Assembly (NCBI GenBank): GCA_913055635.1
Contig: CAJXLK010000009.1
Location: 1 to 64,000, forward strand
Source: an uncultured Bacteroidota bacterium
Lineage (GTDB): Bacteria > Bacteroidota > Bacteroidia > Bacteroidales > UBA12077
Direction of reading: 5' to 3'
DNA length: 64,000 nt
A model generated the notes under the pieces. That model made no database searches and had not been told where the DNA came from. It saw nothing but the letters and a program-made list of their open reading frames with translations. Made by a program: the position numbers and the translations under genes. Shown here piece after piece: positions 33,562 to 42,550 of this stretch. The first letter of the stretch is position 1; every line of letters starts with the position of its first letter.

Positions 33562-34333
33562 AGGCAGATCTTGAAACCAAACGCAACAAAACAAAAAAGA
33601 CCAGGCTAACGAGAATGAACAAGACTGCCACCGGCCGGGCATGATCGAGGCCAAAAGCGCCAAATCGTTCATAAATGAGCACCGGGGCCACCATGGGATG
33701 GTAGGCCACAATCACCACGGCTCCAAACTCACTCATGCCCCGGGCAAACATCATGACCATGCCACCGACGATGCTGCGCCAGGCCAGTGGCAGGGAGACG
33801 GAGAAAAAAACGCGCATAGGGGAAGCCCCCAGGTTCATGGCAGCCTGTTCAAGGCGCACCGGCACATTTTCGAAGCCATCGCGGGCAGCATTGATTAAAA
33901 AGGGGATGCTGACAAAAGCCATGGCCAGGGCTATCCCGATTGGATGTCCCACCAGGTTCAATCCCACCGCAGAAGCCGCTTTTCCGGCAACCGTATCGCG
34001 GGATATAACTCCCAGAACAGCTATGCCTGCTGCGGTATGGGGGATAACCACCGGCACATCCACAATGGCCAATACCATCCGCTTAAGCGGAAAATCATAC
34101 CGCGCCAGCAAATAGGCAAATGGGATGGCCAATAAAGCAAATACAAGGGTCGCCCCGGCCGAAGTCCATAAAGTGAGGCGGATGCTGCTGATCACTTTTT
34201 GATCACCCACGGTATCTGCCAGTTCCGGCACAGCCGTATGCACAAACATACCCAAAAGCGGGGCCACAATGAACAGCAACAGCAGCCCTCCAAGCAGGAT
34301 AAATAACAAACGGATCGTGCTGAATGATCGCAT
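33536..34333 (-). CDS. WtpB/ModB-like ABC transporter permease
   Basis: This inner-membrane permease of 265 residues has six predicted membrane segments. Segments VPVVIPHTAAGIAVLG and SEFGAVVIVAYHPM match the order of WtpB tungstate/molybdate permeases, and LEQAAMNLGASPMRVF is the EAA loop that docks the ATPase. Three bases separate its start from the upstream frameshifted gene's end. The substrate is probably tungstate or molybdate; sulfate or another oxyanion is possible. No periplasmic binding protein is encoded in this operon. Confidence 0.85.
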   Translation of the reverse strand: MRSFSTIRLLFILLGGLLLLFIVAPLLGMFVHTAVPELADTVGDQKVISSIRLTLWTSAGATLVFALLAIPFAYLLARYDFPLKRMVLAIVDVPVVIPHTAAGIAVLGVISRDTVAGKAASAVGLNLVGHPIGIALAMAFVSIPFLINAARDGFENVPVRLEQAAMNLGASPMRVFFSVSLPLAWRSIVGGMVMMFARGMSEFGAVVIVAYHPMVAPVLIYERFGAFGLDHARPVAVLFILVSLVFFVLLRLVSRSAYVQGRKHQ

Positions 34334-34336
34334 AAA

Positions 34337-35211
34337 CTATAAATGAAATATTAACCGGCGAAAGCCCGCGTTGCGGATATTTGTCTGAAAGGGAATCGCA
34401 GCGGGAAGCATCTCCTTCAGTAGATATCCGCTTAACGAAGTAATGCCATGAATGCCCCGACCTCTTCCATAAAATGTGGTGGGATAATCCACCGGGGTCA
34501 GATCATCCGGTGCCTCTCTTAATACAGCAACCCGGCCGGCCCTGTGATATACATCAATGGCCGAAGCATACAGCTTATCCATGTCCTTTTCACCGGGTAA
34601 TCAGCATCCAGTGAATGCACACAGATTCGTTCCGGCTGTGCAATATTGCACTCGGAATAAAGATCCGTACCCTCCACCAATTTCGAGGAATCGGGCACGG
34701 GCCTCCTCTCACCTGATTTGCCGGGCAGAACAGGTGTTACCCGGGTGGCGATAAGAATCTGATGGCGGTTGACCGGATAGAATATTTCCCCCCAGCTCAG
34801 CACGGTCTTTTCCCCACCTTTGCCCGTGACGCACACATACAGGTCAATGATCGGAGAAAAAGATCCCTTATTGGCCTTATCCAGCGGAACATCCTTCAGC
34901 AAATCATACAGGGAATACCCCTGATAGCGATAGGCCCCAACAAAACTGTCCCGTTGATTTTTTATGCGGGTCTCCTTGACAATAACCGATCGCAGGGGTA
35001 AATGCTCAAGGGGTTGATTAACCGGAGCAGCCACTTCACCATCTATCCTGATTTTGTCCGGATGTGGCAGCTGGTGCGTGGGTGCATTGTCATAGAAATC
35101 ATGCACTGCATCCGCCTTATCAGCTAATGTTTGCTGCGGGGATGACTTTCCGGCCTTTTGACAGCCGGAAACCATTAACAAAGTCGCTGTCCAAAATAAA
35201 AGTGCTTTCAT
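34337..35211 (-). pseudogene. Frameshifted molybdopterin-oxidoreductase-like lipoprotein
   Basis: Two adjacent open frames on the minus strand fit one ~290-residue protein if one base is added at the TTTT run at 34587-34590. The first frame (ATG 35211) starts with a lipobox, MVSGC at residue 19 or so, followed by a domain with DGEVAAPVNQPLEHLPLRSV that resembles the sulfite oxidase-type molybdopterin-binding fold. The frame breaks after DADYPVK, and the second frame resumes at DMDKLYASAIDV and runs to 34337. A sequencing error in a homopolymer is as likely as real decay. The cofactor-binding Cys is not evident, so activity is uncertain. It lies just upstream of the ABC permease, where a substrate-binding protein would be expected. 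Confidence 0.7.
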
Positions 35212-35484
35212 AACCGGCTTATTTTGCATAAATTTGAGCGGGTTCAAACCCACGTCGGTATAAGGCCCTTATAAAAGTAATCATTTTGGATCATTTCTAA
35301 AAGGTGAATGTCAATCAGGTCAACGGGAATTTTTCTCTTAAGGAGGGAAATACGGGAAAGGAAGAACAATTAAAAATAAGCCTGCGGCGGTTCTCTATCC
35401 GGTTCTTCATCAAGTTTATCCCTTTCTTTCCAAACAAAGACCTGCCAAACGCGTATAGAGGTAAGAATACAAAAAATCTGCAGT

Positions 35485-35781
35485 ATGAAAAAATCGTTTT
35501 GGATCCTCGTTCTCATTGCCATAGCGGCGCTGATCACCAGGCCCAATGTTGAAGACCACAAACGAAAGATCAACCGGGAATTCAAGGGCAAAAATCCAAT
35601 AACCGGGGCTCTGGGAGCAGGCAAGCTCTTTTCAGAGCTGGTTACCTATCACAACGCCTATGTGGTTTCCTACACCACCTATGATGAAGAAACGATCTCG
35701 ATTGGGGCGTTCCAAACCGTTTTTGTTTTCAAGGATCTGGATATAAGCCAGGATCCCTCAAAGGCTAAAGATACCTTTTAA
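35485..35781 (+). CDS. Small exported/anchored protein, DUF4359-like
   Basis: The 98-residue product has an N-terminal hydrophobic segment (residues 4-18) and a short soluble domain with TYDEETISIGAFQTVFVF. The shape resembles DUF4359 proteins, which I recall only in outline. Its stop codon shares bases with the stop of the convergent glycosyltransferase gene (35778-35781). No function can be given. Confidence 0.5.
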   Translation: MKKSFWILVLIAIAALITRPNVEDHKRKINREFKGKNPITGALGAGKLFSELVTYHNAYVVSYTTYDEETISIGAFQTVFVFKDLDISQDPSKAKDTF

Positions 35782-36914
35782 GCCTGGTCAAACAGGGCGT
35801 GGCGGATTTTCTCTCCTCTTTTTTCCCAGGTATGTTCGCGGGCAAATCGGTAGACGCTGTTGCTTAAAATATTGTATTTCGGGGCATCAGCCATTAACCG
35901 GACAATTTCCCTGGCCACGGCATGCGGTTGATCCCAGTCAACAGTGATGCCCAGGTTGTTCTGCACAACAAGTTCATCCAGGGCCGGCAAAGAGGAGGCC
36001 ACGGCAGGCAGGGAATGGGCCAGATAATCAAAAAACTTGGAGGGAGCCGTCAAATAACGGTTAAAGAAATTGTCGCGCAGGGGCAACAAACCCAGATGCA
36101 TGTTGGACAATCGTTTCTGTAGTTCCCGCTGCGAGAGCCAACCGGTGACCTCCACGGTGTTTTCCAGGTGGTTTTTGGCAATGAGTTGATTGAGGTGTTC
36201 TATTTCACGATCCTTTTTGCCACCAAACAAATACACCTTATAATTATCGGGCAGCTGGGCGGCCATCTCCAGGATCTGATAGATGCCCCGGCCCTGATCC
36301 AATGACCCGGTATAGGCCAGGTTGATGGTTTGATGATCCCGCTTGGGCTGCCGGGGCGGCAACAAACCCGGATAGATGACATGTACCGGAAGGGTCACAT
36401 ACTCCTGCCAGAGCTGCTTCAGGGTGTTGGTCAGGCATATCAGCCCGTCGATCTTCTTCAGGGTCATCTTCTCCTGCAAGGCCGTTTTCCGCAGAGAAAA
36501 ATTTTTCCGTGACAGATCATCCCGGCGGTCCAGGTCGTGAAAAAAGTTATGGGTTTCATAAAAAATCCTGTATTTCCTGTTTTTCGAGCGCAACAGGAAA
36601 GGAAAAATTTTGGGAGTACGTGAAATCACCACGGTATTTTCATCGCTGAGGGCGCCCACCAGTTTGGAAGCCTTCCAGTAATATTCAAAATTGGCCTTTT
36701 TCAGGCGCTTTTCAATGCGATGGATGGTAAGATTTTCAGGAACATCGAGTCCGAAGTAAGTTTCCATCAGCGAAGAGGTATCCCCCTTTGAGACATTGCG
36801 CACGATCAGGTGGGTTTCCATGTGGTTGCGGGCCATGCCCCAAACATTATAGGTGGCGTAGATGGCCGACGAACCGTCATCAATCCAGTTGTTGGCGATA
36901 TAAATGATCTTCAT
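35778..36914 (-). CDS. Family 4-type glycosyltransferase
   Basis: The 378-residue protein has the two-domain GT-B look of GT4 enzymes. The C-terminal half carries NLAYTGSLDQGRGIYQILE, YKVYLFGGKK and LPLRDNFFNRYLTAPSKFFDYLAHSLP, described here in part (GSLDQGRGI; PSKFFDYLAHSLP), matching donor-binding segments with the usual E/D region altered. I chose the ATG at 36914 because a -7 box at 36947-36954 lies inside the longer frame. It may transfer a sugar to a lipid or glycan intermediate. It is convergent with the small DUF4359-like gene. Confidence 0.75.
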   Translation of the reverse strand: MKIIYIANNWIDDGSSAIYATYNVWGMARNHMETHLIVRNVSKGDTSSLMETYFGLDVPENLTIHRIEKRLKKANFEYYWKASKLVGALSDENTVVISRTPKIFPFLLRSKNRKYRIFYETHNFFHDLDRRDDLSRKNFSLRKTALQEKMTLKKIDGLICLTNTLKQLWQEYVTLPVHVIYPGLLPPRQPKRDHQTINLAYTGSLDQGRGIYQILEMAAQLPDNYKVYLFGGKKDREIEHLNQLIAKNHLENTVEVTGWLSQRELQKRLSNMHLGLLPLRDNFFNRYLTAPSKFFDYLAHSLPAVASSLPALDELVVQNNLGITVDWDQPHAVAREIVRLMADAPKYNILSNSVYRFAREHTWEKRGEKIRHALFDQA

Positions 36915-36946
36915 AGGCAGCTGACAGACAACAAATGATACAGCCA

Positions 36947-36954
36947 CAAAATTA
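36947..36954 (-). promoter_or_regulatory. -7 box for the glycosyltransferase gene
   Basis: The minus strand reads TAATTTTG, matching TAnnTTTG. It supports the start at 36914 over the more distal one at 36959, which would lie upstream of the box. Confidence 0.5.
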
Positions 36955-37039
36955 GACAATTTTAATCATGAACCACCATCATCCCATCCCAAAAAGCATA
37001 AAAGGGTTGTAAATCAGGGCCGGGTGTGACAACTTCCTT

Positions 37040-37795
37040 TTAGCGGGAAGGGTTGTAGGTTTTAAGGTAAAAATCCTCGCCGTCAAACACGCCATAGGTA
37101 TTGTGATAGATCCAGTCGCCCAGGTTGATGTAACGGGAAACCTCATTGAGGGGATAATCGATGGCCACATGCCGGTGGCCGAAGATCAGGTAATCAAAAG
37201 GTTTTTTTTCCAGCATATTCCGGGCGTGTTGCACCAGCACTTCCTGATCTTCCCCCCGGAATTCATCGGGTATTTCATGGACATTACGGCTACTCAGAGA
37301 CCAGGAATGAGCCAGGGCAATGCCCAGGTTTGGGTGCAAACGTCCAAAGAGCCATTGGGCGATGGGGTTGGTAAATATTTTCTTCAGCAGCTTAAAGCGC
37401 CCGTCTCCCTGGCCCAGGCCATCACCATGGGCCATATAAAAGCGCTTCCCATTGAGTTCGAGCCGGTAGGGTTCGCGATGAATGATGAAGCCGACCTCAT
37501 GGGGCAAATAATCAAAAATCCAGAGGTCATGGTTGCCGGTAAAAAAGTGCACGGGGATGCCCTGGTCGTAAAACTCGGCCATCTTCCCCAAAAAGCGGAC
37601 AAAGCCCTTGGGAACGGCTTTTTTGTACTCAAACCAAAAATCAAACACATCCCCCAGCAGGTAAAGCGCATCGGCGTGAGGCTGTATCTCATTAAGCCAC
37701 TGCACAATCAAACGCTCCCGCTTCAGGCTTTCCCCGGTGGTAGGGGCCCCCAGATGAAAATCCGAGGCAAAATATATTTTCCGCCCTGCTTGCAC
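37040..37795 (-). CDS. lpxH: UDP-2,3-diacylglucosamine diphosphatase LpxH
   Basis: LpxH makes lipid X from UDP-diacylglucosamine in lipid A synthesis. The 251-residue metallophosphoesterase has all five metal motifs: DFHLG (12-16), GDVFD, GNHD, AHGD and GHRH. The start is a GTG at 37795; there is no better ATG nearby. The membrane-facing, Leu-rich insertion around residues 120-160 fits the family. No other lipid A gene is adjacent, so it is probably transcribed alone or with the upstream glycosyltransferase direction's neighbours. Confidence 0.93.
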   Translation of the reverse strand: MQAGRKIYFASDFHLGAPTTGESLKRERLIVQWLNEIQPHADALYLLGDVFDFWFEYKKAVPKGFVRFLGKMAEFYDQGIPVHFFTGNHDLWIFDYLPHEVGFIIHREPYRLELNGKRFYMAHGDGLGQGDGRFKLLKKIFTNPIAQWLFGRLHPNLGIALAHSWSLSSRNVHEIPDEFRGEDQEVLVQHARNMLEKKPFDYLIFGHRHVAIDYPLNEVSRYINLGDWIYHNTYGVFDGEDFYLKTYNPSR

Positions 37796-37824
37796 GTTTC
37801 TTAGGCCTTATCGTGAGTAGTGTG

Positions 37825-38979
37825 TCAGTCTAAAGCAACAGAAAGTTTCCTTCTCAATTCCTGTTTGCTTGGATTTTTAGCGACAATGCCCTTTTGCTGA
37901 TCAATCAAATAGTCGGTGGGCAAATTCTGAACATTATAGACTTTGGCCGGATAGGATTCAAAGCCATTGAGACTGCTGACGTTAATCCAGGGTAACTGAT
38001 CAAAGCGTACGGCTTTTCGCCACTGTTCGGCCGACTTGTCGAGGGAAACCTGGTAGATCTCAAAGCCTTTATCGTGATACCTTCGGTAAAGGCTTTTCAG
38101 CTCCAGGCTTCTTTGAATACTGGGTTTGCTGTAGGAAGCCCAAAAATTCAACAGAATCATCTTATTGTTAAGGCCATGCAGCGACACCGTATCCCCCTGC
38201 AGGTTGGGAAGGGCTACTTCCGGATAATTGCTGACCTTTCCCATCTCATTCACCATCTTCTGAACACCCAGGTTCCTGTAACGGGTCATCAAATCCTCTT
38301 TATTGGCCAAAAGGGCTTTCACATGACGTGAACGGGGGTATTTATCTTTCAGCGAATCGGCAACCAGCCGAATGTATTGCAAATCGGTGTTCTTGTAAAG
38401 GACAAAAAGATCGGGGTTCACTTTTTGATAAAGGGCTACAATGGAGGCCAAAGAGCCTAAATGATTAACAATAAAAGCCACTGATGAATCCCTTTGCTCG
38501 TTGAGGATCCCCCGGTATTGCCGGTTGATCTGTTCAATTTCCGCTTCACTGAGCTGGTCCTGTTGCTGCTGGTAGAGGTTTTCCAGCGAATCAAGCTTGC
38601 TTTTGGTCTGGCGCAGCCGCTGATCAAGGGTCCTGACATACCGCGATCCGGGAGAGCCCTGAACGGTATAGTCATGCAATGCATCGGCACGGGCCCGAAA
38701 TTGGACCTCTTCTCCGGGTTTGATCAACAGGGTGGCAAATTGCCCGTTGGTGGAGAGATTAAAAAACTTTGGATACTCAATCTGATGCTCAAACGCAAAA
38801 TCCCCCTGTTGGCCCAACCGGGCAGAATCCAATACCGTATTGGTATTGACCCCTTTGCGCTTTAAATAAATCCATTGATCCGGTGATGCCCCCTCTACAT
38901 TTCCCTCCAGGGAAAACTCATTGTCGCTGGTACATCCAAATAACAACACAGCCACAATCGCTATGGCAATCTTTCTCAT
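37825..38979 (-). CDS. TlpA/DUF4369-type lipoprotein with CxxC replaced by SKPS
   Basis: A lipobox (LLFGCTS) is followed by a DUF4369-like N-terminal domain, a long helical linker, and a C-terminal thioredoxin fold. In the fold the WASxCxxC motif reads WASYSKPS, with Ser284 and Ser287 in place of both redox cysteines. The neighbour at 39055 keeps an intact pair. The protein therefore cannot do disulfide exchange by the normal route and may bind or sense instead. The 384-residue length is normal, so this is not simple truncation. A -7 box at 39006-39013 supports its expression. Confidence 0.8.
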   Translation of the reverse strand: MRKIAIAIVAVLLFGCTSDNEFSLEGNVEGASPDQWIYLKRKGVNTNTVLDSARLGQQGDFAFEHQIEYPKFFNLSTNGQFATLLIKPGEEVQFRARADALHDYTVQGSPGSRYVRTLDQRLRQTKSKLDSLENLYQQQQDQLSEAEIEQINRQYRGILNEQRDSSVAFIVNHLGSLASIVALYQKVNPDLFVLYKNTDLQYIRLVADSLKDKYPRSRHVKALLANKEDLMTRYRNLGVQKMVNEMGKVSNYPEVALPNLQGDTVSLHGLNNKMILLNFWASYSKPSIQRSLELKSLYRRYHDKGFEIYQVSLDKSAEQWRKAVRFDQLPWINVSSLNGFESYPAKVYNVQNLPTDYLIDQQKGIVAKNPSKQELRRKLSVALD

Positions 38980-39005
38980 TGCTTGATCTTGTTTTGATGG
39001 GACAT

Positions 39006-39013
39006 CAAATATA
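39006..39013 (-). promoter_or_regulatory. -7 box for the SKPS lipoprotein
   Basis: The minus strand reads TATATTTG, matching TAnnTTTG, about 27 bases upstream of the ATG at 38979. Confidence 0.5.
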
Positions 39014-39054
39014 ATAAAAGAGATTCATCAATGGCTTTTCTCATAAAATAATTC

Positions 39055-40218
39055 TCAGTTGGAGAAAATTTCGTTGAGCTTGGCTTGCAAGTCATCCCCC
39101 CTGAGGTCTTTCGCAATAATCACCCCTTTCTTATTCAACAGAAAATTAGCCGGGATGCTCTTGATGTTATAGGTTTGGGCGGCTTCGGAATTCCAGAATT
39201 CCAGATCGCTTGCATGGTACCAGTCCAGGTTATCCTTTTCGATGGCATTGAGCCAGGCCTGGCGTTTTTTATCGAGGGAGACCTGAAAAATCTCAAAATC
39301 TTTGTTGCCAAAACGTTGATAGGCCTTCACCAGGTTAGGATTCTCCACCCGGCAGGGTTTACACCATGAAGCCCAAAAATCGAGCAACACATAATTGCCC
39401 CTCAGGTCGGATAGTTGAAGGGTATCGCCCTGGGGTGTGGGAAGGGATATCTCGGGAGCCTTTTTGCCGATGGCCACCCGGGCATTTTTCGCCTCATTGT
39501 CTTTGTTTTGTTGGCGCATTTTTTCGATTTGCGAATGGAGCGATTTAACAGGCTCCGAATTGGGATAATTCGCCATTAGCGCCGAATCAACCTTTTCAAA
39601 ATACCGGAAATTGTCGCGGGGATTAAGCACATAGCTTCGGGGGCCGATTTGCTGGTAAAGGGCCATCAAACTGGACAGCGAATTGAGGTTGCGGTCAATA
39701 AAATCTTTGGTGTATTGCTTTTGTTGGTCAACAATTTTGCGCGATTCCTTATTGAGCCGGTTTCTTAAATCCTCCATTCCCTGCTTGCCCTGATTTTCCC
39801 GGTATATTTTACCCAGGGAATCGAGGCTGGAGATGGTTCGTTCGAGTCTTTTTCGCAATTTCATGATCTGGCGGGATCCTTCAGAGCCCTCAACCTTATA
39901 ATTTTTGCCCAGGTTGGTGATGTCGCCGGTAAGGGCAATGTCATCGCCCGGCTCCACCACCAGGGTCAATGAGTTGCGCGGCTCGGTCTGAACCAGTAAA
40001 AATTTGGCCACCTTGGTATAACCGGAAAAGGTGAATTGTCCGTCCTGCCCCACCTTCACTGAATCAAGCTTATTGGTCCCGTTGGTGGTTAATTCCATCA
40101 AATACAAGGTTTCCCCACTGGCATTTTTCAATTCACCCTCTATGTTGAACTGATTGGAATTGCTGCCGCATGCCTGCACAATAAGCAGCACAAGCGCTGT
40201 GAGCCACAAATGTTTCAT
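39055..40218 (-). CDS. TlpA/DUF4369-type thiol-disulfide oxidoreductase lipoprotein
   Basis: A lipobox (VQACGS, Cys at about residue 17) leads to a DUF4369-like domain, a helical linker, and a thioredoxin fold with an intact redox motif in WASWCKPC. Such periplasmic oxidoreductases handle disulfides of exported proteins or cytochrome maturation. I use the ATG at 40218 for the signal peptide. It is a close paralogue of the downstream gene, in tandem, so a duplication is likely. The 387-residue length is normal. Confidence 0.88.
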   Translation of the reverse strand: MKHLWLTALVLLIVQACGSNSNQFNIEGELKNASGETLYLMELTTNGTNKLDSVKVGQDGQFTFSGYTKVAKFLLVQTEPRNSLTLVVEPGDDIALTGDITNLGKNYKVEGSEGSRQIMKLRKRLERTISSLDSLGKIYRENQGKQGMEDLRNRLNKESRKIVDQQKQYTKDFIDRNLNSLSSLMALYQQIGPRSYVLNPRDNFRYFEKVDSALMANYPNSEPVKSLHSQIEKMRQQNKDNEAKNARVAIGKKAPEISLPTPQGDTLQLSDLRGNYVLLDFWASWCKPCRVENPNLVKAYQRFGNKDFEIFQVSLDKKRQAWLNAIEKDNLDWYHASDLEFWNSEAAQTYNIKSIPANFLLNKKGVIIAKDLRGDDLQAKLNEIFSN

Positions 40219-40602
40219 GATTGTTCGTTTTAAAGAATGGTACAATATAATAAAGCTTTTATTTCCTATGGAAATCGGTGAATGGCACCGAACATGAACT
40301 GCTTCACCCTGAAAATAAATTCAGCAAAAGGTATCAGCCTATACCAACCTGGTAAATCCATTTGACTTTTCAACAGGGAAAACAATTTGCTGGAGCTATT
40401 TGTTCCCATGGCCCAACTTTAAAGAAGGCCTTCACCGGAAGCCCAAAGATTTGCAGTCGGGTTCAGGAAACGAAGATAAAAACTTTTATGGGCCTGATGA
40501 CAAACAGCGGCCAAAAAAGGATAAAAAACTCGCCTTCTCCAGTAGCACCAACAAAGAGGTATTTTTATAACTTTGAGGCCGAATCCACAACCCAAAGCGA
40601 CT
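40219..40602. other. Intergenic region with the ribF promoter
   Basis: The 384-bp gap between divergent genes holds a -7 box for ribF and no recognised gene. One short open frame on the plus strand has no conserved features. Confidence 0.45.
40568..40575 (+). promoter_or_regulatory. -7 box for ribF
   Basis: TAACTTTG at 40568-40575 matches TAnnTTTG. It lies in front of the GTG at 40603 and overlaps the TTG at 40573, so it argues for the GTG start. No clear -33 TTG was seen. Confidence 0.55.
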
Positions 40603-41547
40603 GTGAAGGTAAATAACGAATTAAATGCATTTTATGCCGAGACGCCGGTGGTTACCATCGGGGTTTTTGACGGGGTCCACCGCGGACACGACTGCATCCT
40701 GTCGCGGTTGGTGGAAAAAGCGCGAATAGTGAATGGGGAGTCGGTGGTTGTCACGCTTTGGCCCCATCCCCGGCTGGTTTTGAAAAAAGACGCCGATCAG
40801 CTCAGGTTGCTCAACACCCTGGAAGAAAAAAAAATGCTGCTGGAAAAAAGACAGATTGATCACCTGGTGGTTTTGCCCTTTGATGAACACATCAGCAGCA
40901 TGTCGGCCTGTGACTTCATTGAAAAAATCCTGGTCGGACAGATCGGGGTTGCGCATTTGCTGATTGGCCATGACCACCATTTCGGAAAAGGCCGGGAGGG
41001 GGGCTTCCAGGACCTCAAATCATGCTCACGGCAATACCATTTCGAGGTGGAACGCCTGGGAGCCGAAAAGGAAAGCGGCACCAAAATCAGCTCCACGATC
41101 ATCCGCAATGCCCTTCTGGATGGGCATATTCAGGAAGCCAACGAATACCTGGGCTATCATTATTTCTTAAAAGGTCATGTGACCGGGGGCCACCGCATCG
41201 GCCAAAAAATAGGCTTCCCCACAGCCAACATGGAAGTGACCGATGCCTACAAACTCATCCCCCGCGATGGGGTTTATGCCATCCGAACCGAACTCAACGG
41301 CAAAAGGTACAATGGCATGCTCAACATCGGCTACCGCCCAACCATCGACAGCCACGGCCACAAAAAATCCATCGAGGCCCACCTGTTTGATTTTGACCAG
41401 AACATTTATGACCACCACCTGATGATCCACTTCATCGGACGAATAAGGGACGAAAAAAAATTTGCCAACGTCGATGAATTGGTCGGTCAATTGAGAAAAG
41501 ACAAATCGCAGGCGCAAAAAATCCTGGCGCAACCATCCCGTGGATAA
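40603..41547 (+). CDS. ribF: Bifunctional riboflavin kinase / FAD synthetase RibF
   Basis: RibF makes FMN and FAD from riboflavin. The N-terminal FAD synthetase domain opens with VVTIGVFDGVHRGH near residue 15-30, and the riboflavin kinase domain has the RIGQKIGFPTAN motif near residue 200 and later NIGYRPT. The chosen GTG at 40603 gives a sequence that lines up with typical N-termini in Bacteroidota and lies downstream of a -7 box. The 314-residue length is normal. It is divergent from the TlpA pair. Confidence 0.92.
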   Translation: MKVNNELNAFYAETPVVTIGVFDGVHRGHDCILSRLVEKARIVNGESVVVTLWPHPRLVLKKDADQLRLLNTLEEKKMLLEKRQIDHLVVLPFDEHISSMSACDFIEKILVGQIGVAHLLIGHDHHFGKGREGGFQDLKSCSRQYHFEVERLGAEKESGTKISSTIIRNALLDGHIQEANEYLGYHYFLKGHVTGGHRIGQKIGFPTANMEVTDAYKLIPRDGVYAIRTELNGKRYNGMLNIGYRPTIDSHGHKKSIEAHLFDFDQNIYDHHLMIHFIGRIRDEKKFANVDELVGQLRKDKSQAQKILAQPSRG

Positions 41548-41639
41548 CACGTCCATCATCCCCGGGAACATCAAAGGCACAGGCTAAACAATTCAAACTT
41601 TAAAGCGGAGGATTTTGTTTGACTGAGCGGGGCTATTCC

Positions 41640-42077
41640 TTACTGATTGGTCACCCTTAATTCATTCGGGGGAATATAAATGGCTTCATACTGCTTGAGG
41701 GGCACTGTGGAAGGCCCATTGAAAACCATTCCTTCCTGGGAAAGCTGATAGCTCGACCCGCAACAGGGGCACTCCATCAACCCAAATTTATTGTCTTCAC
41801 TGACCAAACATTTTTTATTGGGCCGGTAAGTACAGGCCCGGTCAAAAACATAAAACGAACTCCGCTGGGCACGATAAATGATCAAACCCCCGTAACCATA
41901 CCCCTCCTTTATTACGTATTCTCCTACGGGCAAATCGTTTAACTGGGTGCTGACATTAAAGGTTACATCCACATACACATAAGGGAAGGGTTTTCGTTCA
42001 TCATCACAACCCTGGAAAGGAATTAAAAACAGGGGCAGTAGAAAAAAAAATATTATCTTTGATGATTGATAGGACAT
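41640..42077 (-). CDS. Lipoprotein with Rieske-like fold lacking the His ligands
   Basis: The 145-residue protein has a lipoprotein signal peptide with Cys24 (FQGC). It carries a Rieske-like pattern in which the first CxH is CTY (82-84) and the second CxxH region is CPCC (103-106), with another Cys at 90. The two His ligands of a classical [2Fe-2S] Rieske centre are missing, so it may bind another metal through cysteines or be a structural fold only. Similar Cys-rich variants occur in Bacteroidota as I recall. Its start is divergent from and overlaps the neighbouring promoter region. Confidence 0.6.
   Translation of the reverse strand: MSYQSSKIIFFFLLPLFLIPFQGCDDERKPFPYVYVDVTFNVSTQLNDLPVGEYVIKEGYGYGGLIIYRAQRSSFYVFDRACTYRPNKKCLVSEDNKFGLMECPCCGSSYQLSQEGMVFNGPSTVPLKQYEAIYIPPNELRVTNQ
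42054..42061 (+). promoter_or_regulatory. -7 box for the 42.1-kb lipoprotein gene
   Basis: TATCTTTG at 42054-42061 matches TAnnTTTG. It overlaps the ATGs at 42059 and 42062, which makes the TTG at 42098 a better start for the gene. Confidence 0.5.
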
Positions 42078-42097
42078 TTCGCAAACAAAAAGGTGCT

Positions 42098-42550
42098 TTG
42101 AGTGTTCGTTATTTTAGAATAGCCGGTTTCATCCTGCTGATTGCATTAAGCCTGCTGTCTTTTACACGTTGCAGCATTTTTACACCTGATCAGGCTGATA
42201 CCCGGTCGGCCAAAGTTAAAAAAAGAATCGATAAAAAGCACCAGAAAAAATACGAGAAAGCCCGGGAAAAATTTGTGGAAAACCATTACGAGCGGCAACC
42301 TGAGAATGCCAAAAAATGGATGGACTATAACGCCAGCCAAAACAAACAATGGCGCGAAGAATACTATGATCACGGACCCGGGGTTTTCGAGAGAATCGGG
42401 GATTGGTTCGAGCGCATCATAGAGTGGTTCAATCAACCGGAAGAGGGTCTGTACGGGCAGGGCCTTAAAGATCATGAAAAGCCTGGCCACCTCCGGGGCA
42501 GGCCATTCTGTAATAACTATCCTTTAACAAAACAGGCATGGAAAATCTGA
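42098..42550 (+). CDS. Hypothetical lipoprotein
   Basis: The 150-residue product begins with a lipoprotein signal (FTRC, Cys at residue 25) if translation starts at the TTG at 42098, with AAAGGTG just upstream. ATGs at 42059 and 42062 lie on or next to the promoter box, so they are less likely. The mature part is highly charged (Lys/Glu-rich helices), then a Trp-rich segment with WFERIIEWFNQPEE. No family is recognised. It overlaps the next gene's start by 13 bases and is likely cotranscribed with it. Confidence 0.6.
   Translation: MSVRYFRIAGFILLIALSLLSFTRCSIFTPDQADTRSAKVKKRIDKKHQKKYEKAREKFVENHYERQPENAKKWMDYNASQNKQWREEYYDHGPGVFERIGDWFERIIEWFNQPEEGLYGQGLKDHEKPGHLRGRPFCNNYPLTKQAWKI

Noticed and set aside
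35304-35552. Plus-strand open frame of 82 residues before the DUF4359-like gene
   Set aside because: It overlaps the better supported small gene in another frame and has no signal, domain or ribosome site.
40362-40616. Plus-strand open frame of 84 residues upstream of ribF
   Set aside because: It overlaps the ribF promoter box and start, with no conserved sequence.
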